From: Warburgia ugandensis
Lineage: Eukaryota > Streptophyta > Magnoliopsida > Canellales > Canellaceae
Reading direction: 5' to 3'
NCBI GenBank assembly: GCA_035236585.1
Contig: CP141137.1
Location: forward strand, 43,732,057 to 43,796,056
DNA: 64,000 nt
This document shows positions 29,706-41,599 of this stretch, one piece after another. The stretch's first letter is position 1, and every line of letters begins with the position of its first letter. The notes beneath the pieces were generated by a model that saw only the letters and a list, made by a program, of their open reading frames with translations, was not told the DNA's origin and ran no database searches. The translations under genes and the position numbers were made by a program.

Positions 29706-31322
29706 TGGTAAGTGTTTAATTTTGCATAAAAACCATTAAATTAGTACCCATGTGTTACAACTTATAGTGCTAAATTAGAATTTTTAGATTCAAAATCATA
29801 ACACATGCATTTTTTACCTAATAACCCAAAAGTTTGATATTTTGTAGGTCCAAAGGCTAATCTAAGATAAGCATATGATTAATCCTATTTAATTAAAATT
29901 TTCTCTTTTGTAGCAAAAGAGATGAAGATCCAATGGCTGAGATCAATTATGATAAAAATTGAAGCTCAAGATCAAATTATCTAGTTAAAGCATGAAAGTC
30001 ATCAATCCTAAGATCAAAATCATCTTAAGACTAGTAATGGATACAATTAAAGGAGTTAAAGGTTGCTTAAGTGGCCCCATGAAGTAAGCCATGCAAATTT
30101 GCCACCTTTTGCATGGTTGCATGTAAGCACAATGGACAAGGTGACAAGTTAAGGAACTAAGCCAAGCCAATTAAGCTTCTAAACCCAGCCACGAAGCCTC
30201 ACTAATGGAGCCTTCAAAGTTAGCCATCTAAGCCATCAAGCTAAGCTAACTGGAATGCTAGGATTGGAGGAAATTCAAGAGGATTATCCACGATATTTTA
30301 AAAGGAAATTTTGAAGATAATACACAAAAATTTTATTACAAAAAGTTGGCATATAAACTAATAGAATGAGAGCCTTAAATTTTTGGTGTTTTTCTCCAAT
30401 TTTTCCTTACTTTCCACCTCACCCCTAAGATACGCTACAAATTTTAAATTCCAACCTAGAATTGCATCTTTCAAAAAATCTATCACAATGCTAAAACTCC
30501 ATTCTAACCACCCAACCACTCTCCACTTCTTAGGAAACTACCCAACCAACCATAATTCTCCACCTCCTACCCTCAATCCCTTTCCTATCTTATTACCCCA
30601 CTGACCTTCTTGTTTGGTGGAGCATTCAATGAGAGCATTTAATGACTTTTGAAGGGGTAGATGCCCCTTCCTAAAAAGGTGGCATCTCCCACCTACTCCA
30701 CCTTCAAAAGGAAGCCACCCACTCACCCTTGTTTTTGAATTGAAAACCAGAACTTTACCACTATTTTAACCATCCAAAGTGAGAAGTTTTCATCCCCACC
30801 ACACCTTATTATTAGGGCATCCTAGAAAATAGACGAGAGAAATCTCATCTTCGTTCTCTTGCTTGTTTTCCTTTGATATATTTTGGGTATATGATAATTT
30901 TCCTAAGGTATGTGGCATCTTCAAAAGTGTTCCACACCTAGTTTTGGGGGTTTGATTCATCCTTCAAATGTTAGTTACTCTTCCTTTGTTTCTCTTAATT
31001 GATCTTAATTCCTTTCATGCTATTTTTTGCTTTGTTTTGCTTTGTTTTTCCTTTCCTTCAAGACTAAGATTCAAGGCTAGTTTTCCCCTAAAGTGACAGC
31101 CAAGGGATGTAATCTTGAATCTGTTTTTTCCCTTTACCTTTCATTGCTTTTGGTTCTCTTTTAGCTTCCATTTAATTCCAGCATTATTTTCTTTAGTTTC
31201 CATAGGTTGTTTTCCAATATGCCATAAGTGTTTCCCTTGAATATCAAGATTGTGAGAGGATTATAAGTGATTCTTTTGTGATCTTTGTATGGTGCACACA
31301 ACCCCTCAAAGGATGCACAACT
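29706..31322 (+). repeat. 3' LTR of element B
   Basis: Starts TGGTAAGTG right after the polypurine tract and matches the incomplete 5' LTR from 29748 to about 30720. The remaining part, with 'ttttgctttgttttgctttg' and 'ctaaagtgacagccaaggg', has no counterpart in the 5' copy because that copy is cut. The end near 31322 is set by the start of another LTR-like sequence and may be truncated. Confidence 0.75.
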
Positions 31323-32690
31323 ATAACATCCTAAATTTTTAAATGCCAATTTGAGAGAATTTTGGGAAAATGTGAAATTGTGATGAATAGAATATATTAA
31401 AATCTATATTTTTAGAGTTTTATGAGCGAGATACTTAATAGATATCAAATCATGTATTGAGACCTCCATAATTAGATTGTACTCGAAAAGATGATTCAAA
31501 CGACACTAAGTTTACCTAAATCAGAGATCAGACAAAGAAGTTACTAAACTTCTTTAGAAAGGGACAAAACAATCATTTGTTTAGTGTAGCCATAATACAT
31601 GGATGTAAACCCTAGAATCAAAATTGATTAGGAAATTACTCATTACATGGGAAATCAGGATTTTCCCACCCTAATTGTATTTAAGGTAAAACAGCCCTTT
31701 TTCACTCCTTATACTCCTCTGATCTTCCTCTTCCTCCATGATCAAGCATATCAGATCTAGCTGTGATTAACACCAAAGAAGGATCACACCTCCATCCACT
31801 AAGTTGCAGCAACAGATCACCAAAAGAGCATCGTGATTGTGTTTTTCTTCTCCATCTCTCACTCTCGGGTAAAACTACAAAGATTGGGTTTTTTTTTACT
31901 GATGTAGAAGGTAAGACCTAGTTTTCTCTTGATTTTTCCTTCCATTTGTCTTAGTTCATTGTTTTGTATCATTCCTAACACCTAAATCAAAGATTTCATA
32001 AAGTTAGGGTTGGATCTATGAAAAAGAGTGACACAGTAGCAAACCCATCTCAAACACACCTCAAATGTGAAATCTAAACCATTCATTGGAGTCAGAGACC
32101 CTCAAAACCCTAGGAATGGTAAAAACAAATAAAAAATCTGGTCATTAGGGACCTCGATCGAGTCAAAACAAGATGAACGGTTCAAGTTCATCATCCTTGA
32201 TAGATGATGTACCCAGGACGCCAACCGGGACGCCCAGGCATGGACGGTGCATGTGAGCACTCTGTAGCACACATGCACAAAGCATGGGTGCACGGGGACG
32301 CTATCGTGCACTATCACGAACGGCCAGGACGCCTGACGTATTGGAAACCAAGACGCACACAGTGCATTCCACAACGCATCCCAAAGTCGATGCGTCCTAG
32401 GGACGTTAATTTATGTTGATATAAACTGGTGTAAATCACTCCACTAATGCAAATAGGTGTAAATTAGATTTTTTATCTAGATTTTGATCTGAAATGTTTT
32501 TTTTTTTTTAGATTCTGGAGGCTACAGAAGCCCGATCTTTGATCCAAAAGGTCTGTTGGAATTGTATCGATGATGCAGACATGAATTTAACCTCTAAACC
32601 TTGATCTAAGCATAGTTAGTTGATCAAACCCAAGAAAATATACTCAATCACTTATATCAATGTGATTAGAGGATGATCAGGCCTTGGAAC
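31323..32690 (+). mobile_element. Chromovirus-like LTR remnant
   Basis: Starts 'tataacatcctaaattttt', close to the TGTAACATCC start of many Ty3/gypsy LTRs. It continues with 'gggacaaaacaatcatttg', a TATA-like 'gtatttaagg' (31677), a pyrimidine-rich leader (31700-31750), and a GC-rich block with repeated 'ggacgcc' (32205-32330). No coding part follows. The family and right end are uncertain. Confidence 0.4.
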
Positions 32691-32702
32691 TTGAATAATT
32701 GG

Positions 32703-35700
32703 ATTGCACTAATGCTTGAATAGGTGAACAATGCAAGGACGAGCCCAGATATGCCTTGCAAGTCTTATGATAAGGTTTACCATGTAAATTCCCACTTGGT
32801 AGGAACACAATCAAGGACTCAAGGGCCTGCCACATCCTATAAGGTTTGTGGGGGTATACTTTTGAGGATGCAAAAAAAAAAGAAGAAGAAGCAACCCAAG
32901 TTGCACCAATGCCTACATAGGAGAGCAGTGCAAGCACAACCGTAGTCAGTAGTGCCCTACCTGGCATGGGACGAGGTTTACCATGCCAATTCCCACTTGT
33001 GTTGTGGCTAAGTTGCCCCTAGTCTTGCCAACTTCACCAATTCCTACAATTGCCTTGGTAGGAATACTGCTAAGAGCTCGAGTGCCTACCACCTCCTATA
33101 GGGTCTTCGAAACCTCACAACCCAATGAGCAATCCCCATCAAAGGTGTTATGGGAGCATACTTTTTAGGACACAAAAAAGGCATCCAAGTTGCACCAATG
33201 CCCACACAGGGGACAATCCCAAAAGTACCTTGGTAGGAACACTACCAAGGACTCAAGTGCTTGCCACCTCCTATAGGGTTTGTGGGCATATACTTTTGAG
33301 GATGTGAAAAAAGGGATATGAGTTGCACCAACGCTCACATAGGGGAGCAATGCAAGGATGAGCCCAATTGTGCCCTGCAAGGCTTGCGACGAGCTTTACT
33401 ATGCCAACTCCCACTTGCACTACAATTAGCATTGCGCCTAATCCTGTTGGTTTCACCGAGTCCCAAATGTGCCTTAGTAGGAACACTGCCAACAACACAA
33501 GTGCCTTCCACCTCCAATAGGATTAGCGCAACCTCATAGCTCAGTAATCAGTGCCCACCAAAGGTGTTGTGGGTGCATACTTTTGATGACATAAAATAAG
33601 GGACCTGAGTTGCATCAATGCCTACACAGGTGAGTAGTGTGACGATGAGCCCAACAATACCCTACAAGGCTTGTAACCAGGTTTACCATGCAAATTTCCA
33701 ATTGTGCCATGATTAGCATTACACCTAGTCCTACTAGCTTCACCAATTGTCAAAAGTACCCCTTGTAGGAACACTCTCAAGGAGTCAAGTGCTTGTCACC
33801 TCCTATAGGGTTTGTGGGTGCATACTTTGAGGACGCAAAAAAAAGGTACCCGAGTTGCCCCAATGCCCATACAGGGGAGCAGTGCAAGGAGGAGTGCAGC
33901 AGTGCCCTGCCAGGCATGGGATGAGCTTTCCCATACCGATTCCCACTTGTGCCATGGTTAGCATTGTGCCTAGTCCTATCGGCTTCACCAATTCCCACAA
34001 ATTCCTTGGTAGGAACACTGTCAAGGCCTTGAGTGCCTATCACCTCCTATAGTGTTGGCGAAACCTCACAACCTAGCAAGTAGTCCCGCCAAATATGTTG
34101 TGAGAGCATACTTTTGAGGACACGAAAAAAAGGACCCAAGTTTTACCAACATCCGCACAGGGGATATGCGCCAGGATGATCCCAGCATTTCATTACAAGG
34201 CTTATAACAAGCTTTATTGTATCAATTCCCACTTGTGCTATGGCTATCATTGCACCCAAGTCCTGCTAGCTTCAACGAGTCCCAAAAGTGCCCTGGTAGG
34301 AGCACTACTAGGGATTTGAGTGCCACCACCACCTTTAGGATTCATGCATGTACTTTTGAGGATGCAAAAAAAGGGACCCAAGTTGCACCAATGTCTGCAT
34401 AGGGGAGAAATGTGAGAACGAGCTTAGTAGTGCCCTCTAAGGCTTGTGATGAGCTTTACCATGCCAATTCCCACTTATGATGTGGCTAGCATTGTGCCTA
34501 GTCCTGTTGGCTTCACCGAGTCCCAAAAGTACCTTAGTAGGAACATTTCCAATGACTCAAGTGCCTTTGCCTCCTATGGGGTTGGCTCAACCTTATAGCC
34601 CTACTAGCAATGCTCACCAAAGGTGTTGTAGAAGAATACTTTTGAGGAATACGAGTTGCACCAATGCCCGTACATGTGAGCAATACGAGGACGAGCCCAG
34701 CAATGCCATGCAAGGTTTGTGACAAGGTTTACCATGCAAATTCCCACTTATGTTGTGGCTAGCATTGCACCTAGTCCTACTAGCTTCACCAAGTCCCAAA
34801 AAGTGACATGGTAGGAACCCTACCAAAGACTCAAGCACTTGCCACCTCTTATAGTGTTGGAGGAGACAAAAAAAAAGGGACCCGAGTTGCATCAGCAAGC
34901 ACACAAGGGAGCAATGCGAGAATGATCGCAATAATGCCCTACCAGGCATAGGGCAAGCTTTATCATGCTAATTCCCACTTGTGCTATGGCTTGTGTTGCG
35001 CCTAGTCCTGTCGGCTTCACCAATTCCCATAATTGCCTTGGTAGGAACATTTCCAAGGGCTCGAGTGCCTACCACCACCTCTAGGGTTGACGAAACCTCA
35101 TAGTCTAGCGAGCAGTGCCTACCAAAGGTATTGTGAGTGCGTACTTTTGAGTACACAAAAAACAAGGACCCGAGTTGCACTAACATCCTCACAGGGGTGT
35201 AGTGCTAGGACGAGCCTGCCAATGAACTACAAGGCTTGGGACAAGCTTTACCATTCTAATTCCTACTTGTGCTGTGACTAGTGTTGTGCCTAGTCCTGCC
35301 AACTTCAATGAGTCCTAAAAGTGCATTGGTGGGAACACCACCAAGGACTCGAGTGCCTGCCACCTCTTATAGGGTTTGTAGGTGCATACTTTTGAGGAAG
35401 AGGAAAGAAGGTACTCAATTGTACCAACGTCTGCACTGGGGACCAATGCGAGGATTAGCTTAGCAGTTCCTTGCAAGGCTTGTGATGAGCTTTATCACAC
35501 CAATTCCCACTTATGCCACAGCTAGGGTTGCGCCTACTCCTGCCGGCTTCACCGAGTCCCAAAAGTGCCTTGGTAGGAACACTGCCAAGGGCTCAAGTGC
35601 CTTCCACCTCCTATAAGGTTGGTGCAACCTCACAACACTGCAATTAGTGCCCACCAAAGGTGCTATGATAGCATACTTTTGACTATGAGGTTTGCCTTTG

Positions 35701-35705
35701 TTAGT
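32703..35705. repeat. Higher-order tandem array: 12 monomers in a four-monomer pattern (probable rDNA spacer subrepeats)
   Basis: Monomers begin near 'gttgcaccaatgcc' at 32703, 32899, 33191, 33324, 33611, 33856, 34142, 34383, 34656, 34887, 35176 and 35419. Short (about 243 bp, two with deletions) and long (about 287 bp) monomers alternate strictly; the long ones carry about 45 extra bases ('accaaaggtgttgt'). The long ones fall in two classes: L1 has 'caggcatggga' and 'accaattcccac', L2 has 'aaggcttgtga' and 'accgagtccc'. The short ones also form two classes ('aggtttaccatgcaaattcc' against 'accaacatcc'). The repeat unit is S1-L1-S2-L2, about 1045 bp, three times. It adjoins the 3' side of a 26S rRNA fossil, so I read it as intergenic spacer. 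Confidence 0.88.
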
Positions 35706-36696
35706 TTTTCAAAATTTGGCTCTGAGGTTGCTCAAAATCTTGTGCGATGTTTTGAATGCACTACCTATGCTTTTCCTTTCAAAATTGTGTGATCTAATGT
35801 CCATCAACTTTGCTAGTTCCGTGGCTATGATGACCCTTTTGAGCAATCCGCCTCATTGGATCCTTTGATCGATCCAAGGGGAGAGGGTGATCTATCGTTC
35901 TTAGTCTATTAGGGGACCCAAGGCATTCTCGCAATTTTAGAGAATTGGCAATGTGGTCGGAGAAGTCCAACACATGTCTCATTGCATGACCGAGTACTAG
36001 GGATTGCAGTACCTTTTTTAGACACAAGCATGTTGCATGTGCATTTGAAGGTGCAAAGAGATGTGTGCCTTTCTAGGACAAGAAGCAGTGCCTTCTGTCC
36101 TTGCTCTGTGCCATGGGGATGCATGCATCGCCTATGGCTACCCTTGCATCCTTTAATAGTGCTAAGTGATGAGGTGCCTTTCTTGAAAATAAAGTCGTAC
36201 CCTAGGCACATTGGGTGGGCGATGGCTTTTCTAGGACATAAGTCATGCCTTGCACCCTTGAACAATGGCAATGGCTGGGTGCCTTTGTAGGACACTAGCT
36301 ATGCCTTGCGTCCTTTGGCCAATGTAGAGGGATGCATGTGATGCCTATGCCTTACCTTACATTCTTGGATGATGCAAAGGGATACATTCATTGCTTGTGC
36401 CTCACAACCATGGACGGTGCCTAGTGATGTATTCATTGCTTGTGCCTTGCAACCTTGGATGGTGCCAAGGGATGCATTCATTGCCTGTGCCTCACAACCT
36501 TGGACAATGCCGAGTGATGCAGTGCCGTCTCTAGATGCAAGTCATGCCTTGCCTCCTCCTGTGTGCCTTGCCTATGTTGTGCCTCGTGTCCCTAGATGTT
36601 TTAAGCGATGTGGTGCCTTTTAGGGACACAAGTGATGCCTTAGGCATACCAATGGGAGCCTTACACTCCATCTCAGTGTGGGTGAGAGCAGGTGCT
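35706..36696 (-). repeat. Spacer-like sequence with degenerate 45-55 bp subrepeats
   Basis: This lies directly 3' of the 26S rRNA fossil on the minus strand and so corresponds to the beginning of the rDNA intergenic spacer. From about 36000 a motif like 'gtgcctttctaggacacaag' recurs roughly every 52-55 bases, and at 36386, 36431 and 36476 a unit starting 'attcattgc' repeats at exactly 45 bp. 35706-36000 is unique sequence. Open frames in it (for example 36369-36623, which shows a 15-residue repeat) are products of the 45-bp period. Confidence 0.65.
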
Positions 36697-39090
36697 ACGG
36701 TGGAGGGACGAATTGGTGCGACATAGGGCTGGATCTTAGTTGATCATGGCAGCAAGGTCACTCTACTACTTACAATACCCTGTCACATATTTAAGTCATA
36801 TGCAAAGGATTCTTCCCACCATCCAATAGGAATTGTGCTTCAAGGTGGTCATGCACGACTTGTCCTCCATGTGTAGCTTCACCAGCAGCACAGGCCCATG
36901 GGGCCCAAAAGGCCGCTACTACGAGTCAGCAAGTGAACGATAGGTGCAAGTGCCACTTCTTTAGCTAGGATTCTGACTTGGAGGCACTCAATCATAATCT
37001 TGCACACAATAGCTTCACTCCAATAGCTTTTTAACCAATCACAATGACCAATTATGTGAATCAATGATTCCTCTCATACTAGGTTGAATTACAACTATGG
37101 CAAGATCATCAATAGGGTAAAACCATCCTGTCTCCCAATGGTCTAAACCAAGCTTACATTCCCTATTGGTGGGTGAACAATCTAATACTTGATGAATTCT
37201 GCTTCACAATGATAGAAAGAGCCAACATTGAAGGATCAAAAAGCAAAGTCACTATGAACCCTTGGCTGCCACAAGCCAATTACCCCTATGGTAACTTTTC
37301 AAACACCTTTAACTTCAAAATTCAAAGGTCTAAAGGATTGATAGGCTACACTTTCATAGTTCATATTTGTACTAGAAATTAGACTCAAACAAGCTTTTAC
37401 CCTTTTGTTCCACATGAGATTTCTGTCCTCGTTGAGCTCATCTTAGGATACAAGCATTATCTTTTAACAAATGTGCCACCCTAGCAAAATCCCCAACTAA
37501 CAATGTCTTCCACCTTGGAACCAAAAGGAGGGACAATGCCCCACCGCCAACTCACAAAATAAGTAAAATAATGTTAAAAGTAATGGTATTTCACTTGCAC
37601 CCTTGAGACAGCTCCCACTTATCCTACACCTCTTAAATCATTTCACCAAATCAGACTAAAATCAAGCTCAACAAGGTCTTCTTTCTCTGCTGATTTTGCC
37701 AAGCCCATTCCCTTGGCTGTGGTTTCTCTGGATAGTAGACAGGATAGTGGGAATCTCGTTGATCCATTCATGCACATCACTAATTAGATGATGAGGCATT
37801 TGGCTAGCTTAAGAGGGTCATAGTTACTACTGTCGTTTACCTGCACTTGGTTGAATTTCTTCACTTTGACATTCAAAACACTGGGAAAAAGTCACATTGC
37901 GTGAGCATCCACAGGGACCATCGCAATGCCTTGTTTTAATTAAATAGTCAAATTCCCCATGTCCATACCAATTCTAAGTTGACTATTCAATGCCAAGCGA
38001 AGGAACCCAAAGGAGTGGTCCCCAGTTAGTCCCTTGGCCAGCACATGGTGACCTGCTCTCGCGGCAGAAGTAGCTCACGCAGTCCACCAATAGCTGATGG
38101 GTTCAAAATTTGGACCCCCATGCCCAACCCTCAAAGCCAATCCTTTTCCCAAGGTTATGGATCTATTTTTCCAACTTCCCTTACTTACATTATTCCATCG
38201 ACCATAGGCTATTCACTTTGGAGACTTGATGTGGTTATGAGTACGACTAGGCATGAGAGGCATTTGGTCCTCTAGATTTTCAAGGGTCACTAAGGGTGCA
38301 TCGAACACCACGAGATGTGCAGTGCTCTTCTAGCCACTGGACCCTACTTTTGATTGAGCCATTTCCAAGGTGGGCAAGATGTTAAATAGAAAAGATAACT
38401 CTTCCTAAGGGCCCCACTGACGTCTCCAGACTTTTTAACATTGTTTTTAGCCACCACATATCGGTTCACCCGATTCCCTTTCGAAGCTCACATGTTGGAG
38501 GCTCTCTGATGGGCTTCCTCTGTCTCTTAGGATCAACTAACCCATGTGCGAGTTTTGTTCACATGGAACCTTTCCCCACCTTGGAAACGGCTTAACCAAA
38601 GATAGGGTCCAGTGGCTAGAAGAGCACTACACGTCACATGGTGTTGACTAACCCATGTGCAAGTGCCGTTCACAAGGTTTTACGGTGACCACCAGCCCTT
38701 CTAATCATCTAGGCATGACAATTGCCCAGACAGTCAAGGGTGGGTCACGTGCTTCAACACCATCCATTTTTGGGGGTAATTGATTCGGAAGGTGAGTTGT
38801 TACACACTTCTTGGTGGATTTCAACTTCCATGACCACCATCCCACTATCTTAATCAACCAACACTCTTTTTGGGTTCTAGGTTCTCACACAACTAGGCAC
38901 AATAACCCATCTTTTAGGTCATCCTGCATCACCAATTCTGCTTACCAAAAATGACCCACTTGGATCTGTTGATTCCTGGGCACAGCTCAACAAAGTAGTC
39001 ACACCATCCTACCTATTTAAAGTTTGAGAATAGGTTGAGGGTGTTGTGCCCTCAATGCCTCTAATCATTGGCTTTACCTGATATTCGGTT
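36697..39090 (-). pseudogene. 26S rRNA pseudogene, 3' ~70%
   Basis: The minus strand follows nuclear 26S rRNA from about one third of the gene to its 3' end. Landmarks on the plus strand (antisense) are 'ctattggtgggtgaacaat' (37162-37180), 'cttttacccttttgttccac' (37396-37415), 'gttgagctcatcttaggata' (37433-37452), 'tctcttaggatcaactaacccatg' cut in parts near 38525-38545, and 'cctctaatcattggctttac' (39058-39077). The 3' end near 36697 matches the 'gattcgtccctcc' terminus. Differences from plant 26S are mostly C-to-T and G-to-A, often at CpG. A 70-bp segment is also present inverted. It cannot make a working ribosomal RNA. Confidence 0.93.
38304..38644. repeat. Inverted duplication inside the 26S rRNA fossil
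   Basis: 38304-38374 and 38575-38644 are reverse complements (for example 'gtgctcttctagccactgga' against 'ccagtggctagaagagcac'). In normal 26S rRNA this segment occurs once. The neighbouring text 'ctaacccatgtgc' also occurs twice (38536 and 38647), so the second arm sits between duplicated flanks, as after a template switch. Confidence 0.85.
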
Positions 39091-39094
39091 GAAA

Positions 39095-39800
39095 GGAGGC
39101 TCAATGGTATCAGACCCAATGGTTCCAATTGAAAGAGACCTATGTTTGGGGGTGTTGATGTCCGGGGGGTGACTATGAGAGTTAATCCCACATCACACGG
39201 GGAGGGGGAACTAAGCTAATGATAAGACTTGGGTTGCCCTCTCATTGAGTATGTATTCTGAGGGAGAAGCATAAAGGAAACAAAACCTTGAGGGTGTTAG
39301 GCCCAACGGTTCCGATTGAAAGTAAACCGATGGTCGAGGTGCTAATGTCTCATAGAGGACAATATACTATGTTGTGCACTCTAATACACAAAAAGAACAT
39401 GTTTTCCCTATGGGGAAGAATAAAACTATGCAACTTTGGCCAATTCAGATAATATACATACTATTGGACCCTGGGTGTTATAAATGGTATCAGAGCTAAT
39501 TCTCCTCATGATGGTGGGCTAGTGGCTCGCGGTCCACAAGGACGTGGGTTCCCTGAGTGCTGATGAGGAGGCTCAGAGGTGCTAGCCCAGCGGTTCTGAT
39601 TGAAAGAGACTGATGTCCGAGGGTGCTGATGTCCAGGGGTGACTTTGAGAGTTAGTCCCACATTGTTCAAAGAGAGGGAATTTGGCTAATGATAAGATAG
39701 GTAGCCCTCTCAGTGTGTACACACTTTCCCTACTAGGAAGAACAAAACCATGTAGCTTTGGCCTAAGTAGACAATATACACATTGTTGGACCATAGGTGT
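39095..39800 (+). mobile_element. TRIM-like short LTR retrotransposon units
   Basis: Three diverged units share 'cccaacggttccgattgaaag' type text cut at 39115, 39302 and 39586, 'tgatgtccrggggtgac', 'gagagttagtcccacat' and 'aatgataagac'. 'tggtatcagagc' at 39485-39496 is a textbook Met-tRNA primer binding site, after an LTR end '...gggtgttata'. No coding capacity exists, as expected for terminal-repeat retrotransposons in miniature. Its left edge marks the cut end of the 26S fossil. Exact LTR borders are unclear. Confidence 0.55.
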
Positions 39801-41599
39801 TATAGAATGGATGCATTATGGATTTTATACTTATATTGTATATTGTTATATTTTATCATGACTAGATGCTTGGCTAGTATGTGATAATGCATTCTTAAAC
39901 ATCATTAAAGATATGCATGTTTTATTATTGAAAACCTTGAGGAAATACCTAATGATGTACATTAGATGCATGAGTCTAGCAATGGAAAGGGAGTACAATT
40001 TATAGTTATAATATGTAGCATAGCTCTTCCGAAGCTCTGTTTTAGCCATTTTTTAGTAGAATTCAAGTCCCTTGGAATTCTAGTTATCTAGACTTAGTAA
40101 AGTCTGCACATTTTGTTTTTAAAATCTTTCTCTACTCACACTGCAGATAAGCATTGAAAAGAAAAGGGCAAGGAGGTTGGTGAAGACATCAAGAGTAGCT
40201 CGAGACCATGCTGACAATGTATGTTTTGCACAGACCATCTATATTTATCTTCTAGGTTTTTTAATGGATTGTACACATATGACTTTGATTATCATTGTTG
40301 GACGTGTGTGTATAGCACACACACATATATATTATACATACTGGACTGCGGATTGCAACTAGAGAAGATTCTAGGAAATGGTAGAACATAATTTGTACTA
40401 TTTTAAATTAAAAAATCACTGGTTTTCAGAACTTATGAAATGTGTTTTGGGTGGTAGAGATGACATGCGAGGTTTGGAAAAAAAAAATACACATAAAATG
40501 TTTCCTCTTGTTTGTTTTCAAGAGAAAATTCTCATACTAGGGGCCCCACATTTCAGAAAGAATCACAAAAGTTATTTAAAAACCCAAGTTGTCGCAAAAA
40601 AAAGTAAGATTATTAATAAGATTATAAACACACATATTTTCACAGGCCTAAAGAAAGTTATCAAGATGAAAATGAGAAGAAGTTAATCTCTTGTATTCTT
40701 AATTGAGGTTTGTTGTGTGTCAATTGTCTAAATTTAGGTCAAATGCACAAACAAAGATATGAATGTTCTTTTGAGTACATTGTCTTTAACCTGCCATATA
40801 TTTGTGTTAACATGGGGACAAGGAGAGAGTACCAAACGCTCTATGGTGGCACCCAACATATAGGAGATTAATATAGAAACACGAGCAATTGGTTTTTTTT
40901 TTTTTTCTCAATGCTCGTAAAATTGTAATACATAAAACACCCTTAAATTAATAGCCTAAGGATCTGAGACTTTTCATTGATTTAGCAAGGTTTTATTTTA
41001 TCTACAGGAAACTTATCATTTTTATCAATCCAGTGGGGTCTTATGTCTTTTCAACCTTTTTTATGATATGTATTTTTTATTTCCTTATGTTTCTTGTGTA
41101 AATTTTCTCGTCTTTTATCTATTGAGTGTATCATCTAAAAATACCTAATACATATAGTATTATGCACTTGCTAAATTCGTGGATCTGATTGTTTTATAAC
41201 TTATCCGCTTCTGCTTCTTTTCATCTTGGAAGTTAGTTAAAGACTTCGCCAAGTAACGACTACATATGCATGCATAGAAAAATAGGACTTTTTCATGCCA
41301 TCATCATCAAGAAAAATCTGCCCATGTGACTCCAAACGCTACCAAAGAGTATCCATTTGCAGAATTAACAGAAATTAAAAAGTAATCAGTTCAAAGTGAC
41401 AGTATCCTTGTTCCTTCACAACAAAATATTTTCTTTGTGGTCAGTAAAAGAAAACATGTTTTTTTAGAGAGATACTCTCTTACCAATCGAAGAAGAATTG
41501 CTAACACGTTGACTGCCTTGGATACTCAAATATAACCCAAGCGGTCTAACCCAGAGGCGGACCCCAACAAAACAAACAAGAGTTGAACCATGTGTAACT
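39801..41599. other. Intergenic, mostly unassigned
   Basis: 39801-40360 resembles the downstream part of a chromovirus LTR ('gataagcattgaaaagaaaagggcaagga' in short pieces), but the evidence is weak. A small inverted repeat 'gtgtgtgtatagcacacacac' lies at about 40304-40324. The remainder has only short chance frames (for example 40378-40686) and poly-T runs. I see no gene or RNA. Confidence 0.4.

Noticed and set aside
32677-36623. Many 60-110 codon frames on both strands
   Set aside because: They lie in the tandem spacer array, recur with its period and have no domain.
36697-39090. Functional 26S rRNA gene
   Set aside because: 5' third missing, many substitutions in conserved helices, internal inverted duplication, and no 18S or 5.8S beside it.
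36879-39191. Frames inside the 26S region
   Set aside because: The sequence is an rRNA fossil on the minus strand; protein readings are chance.
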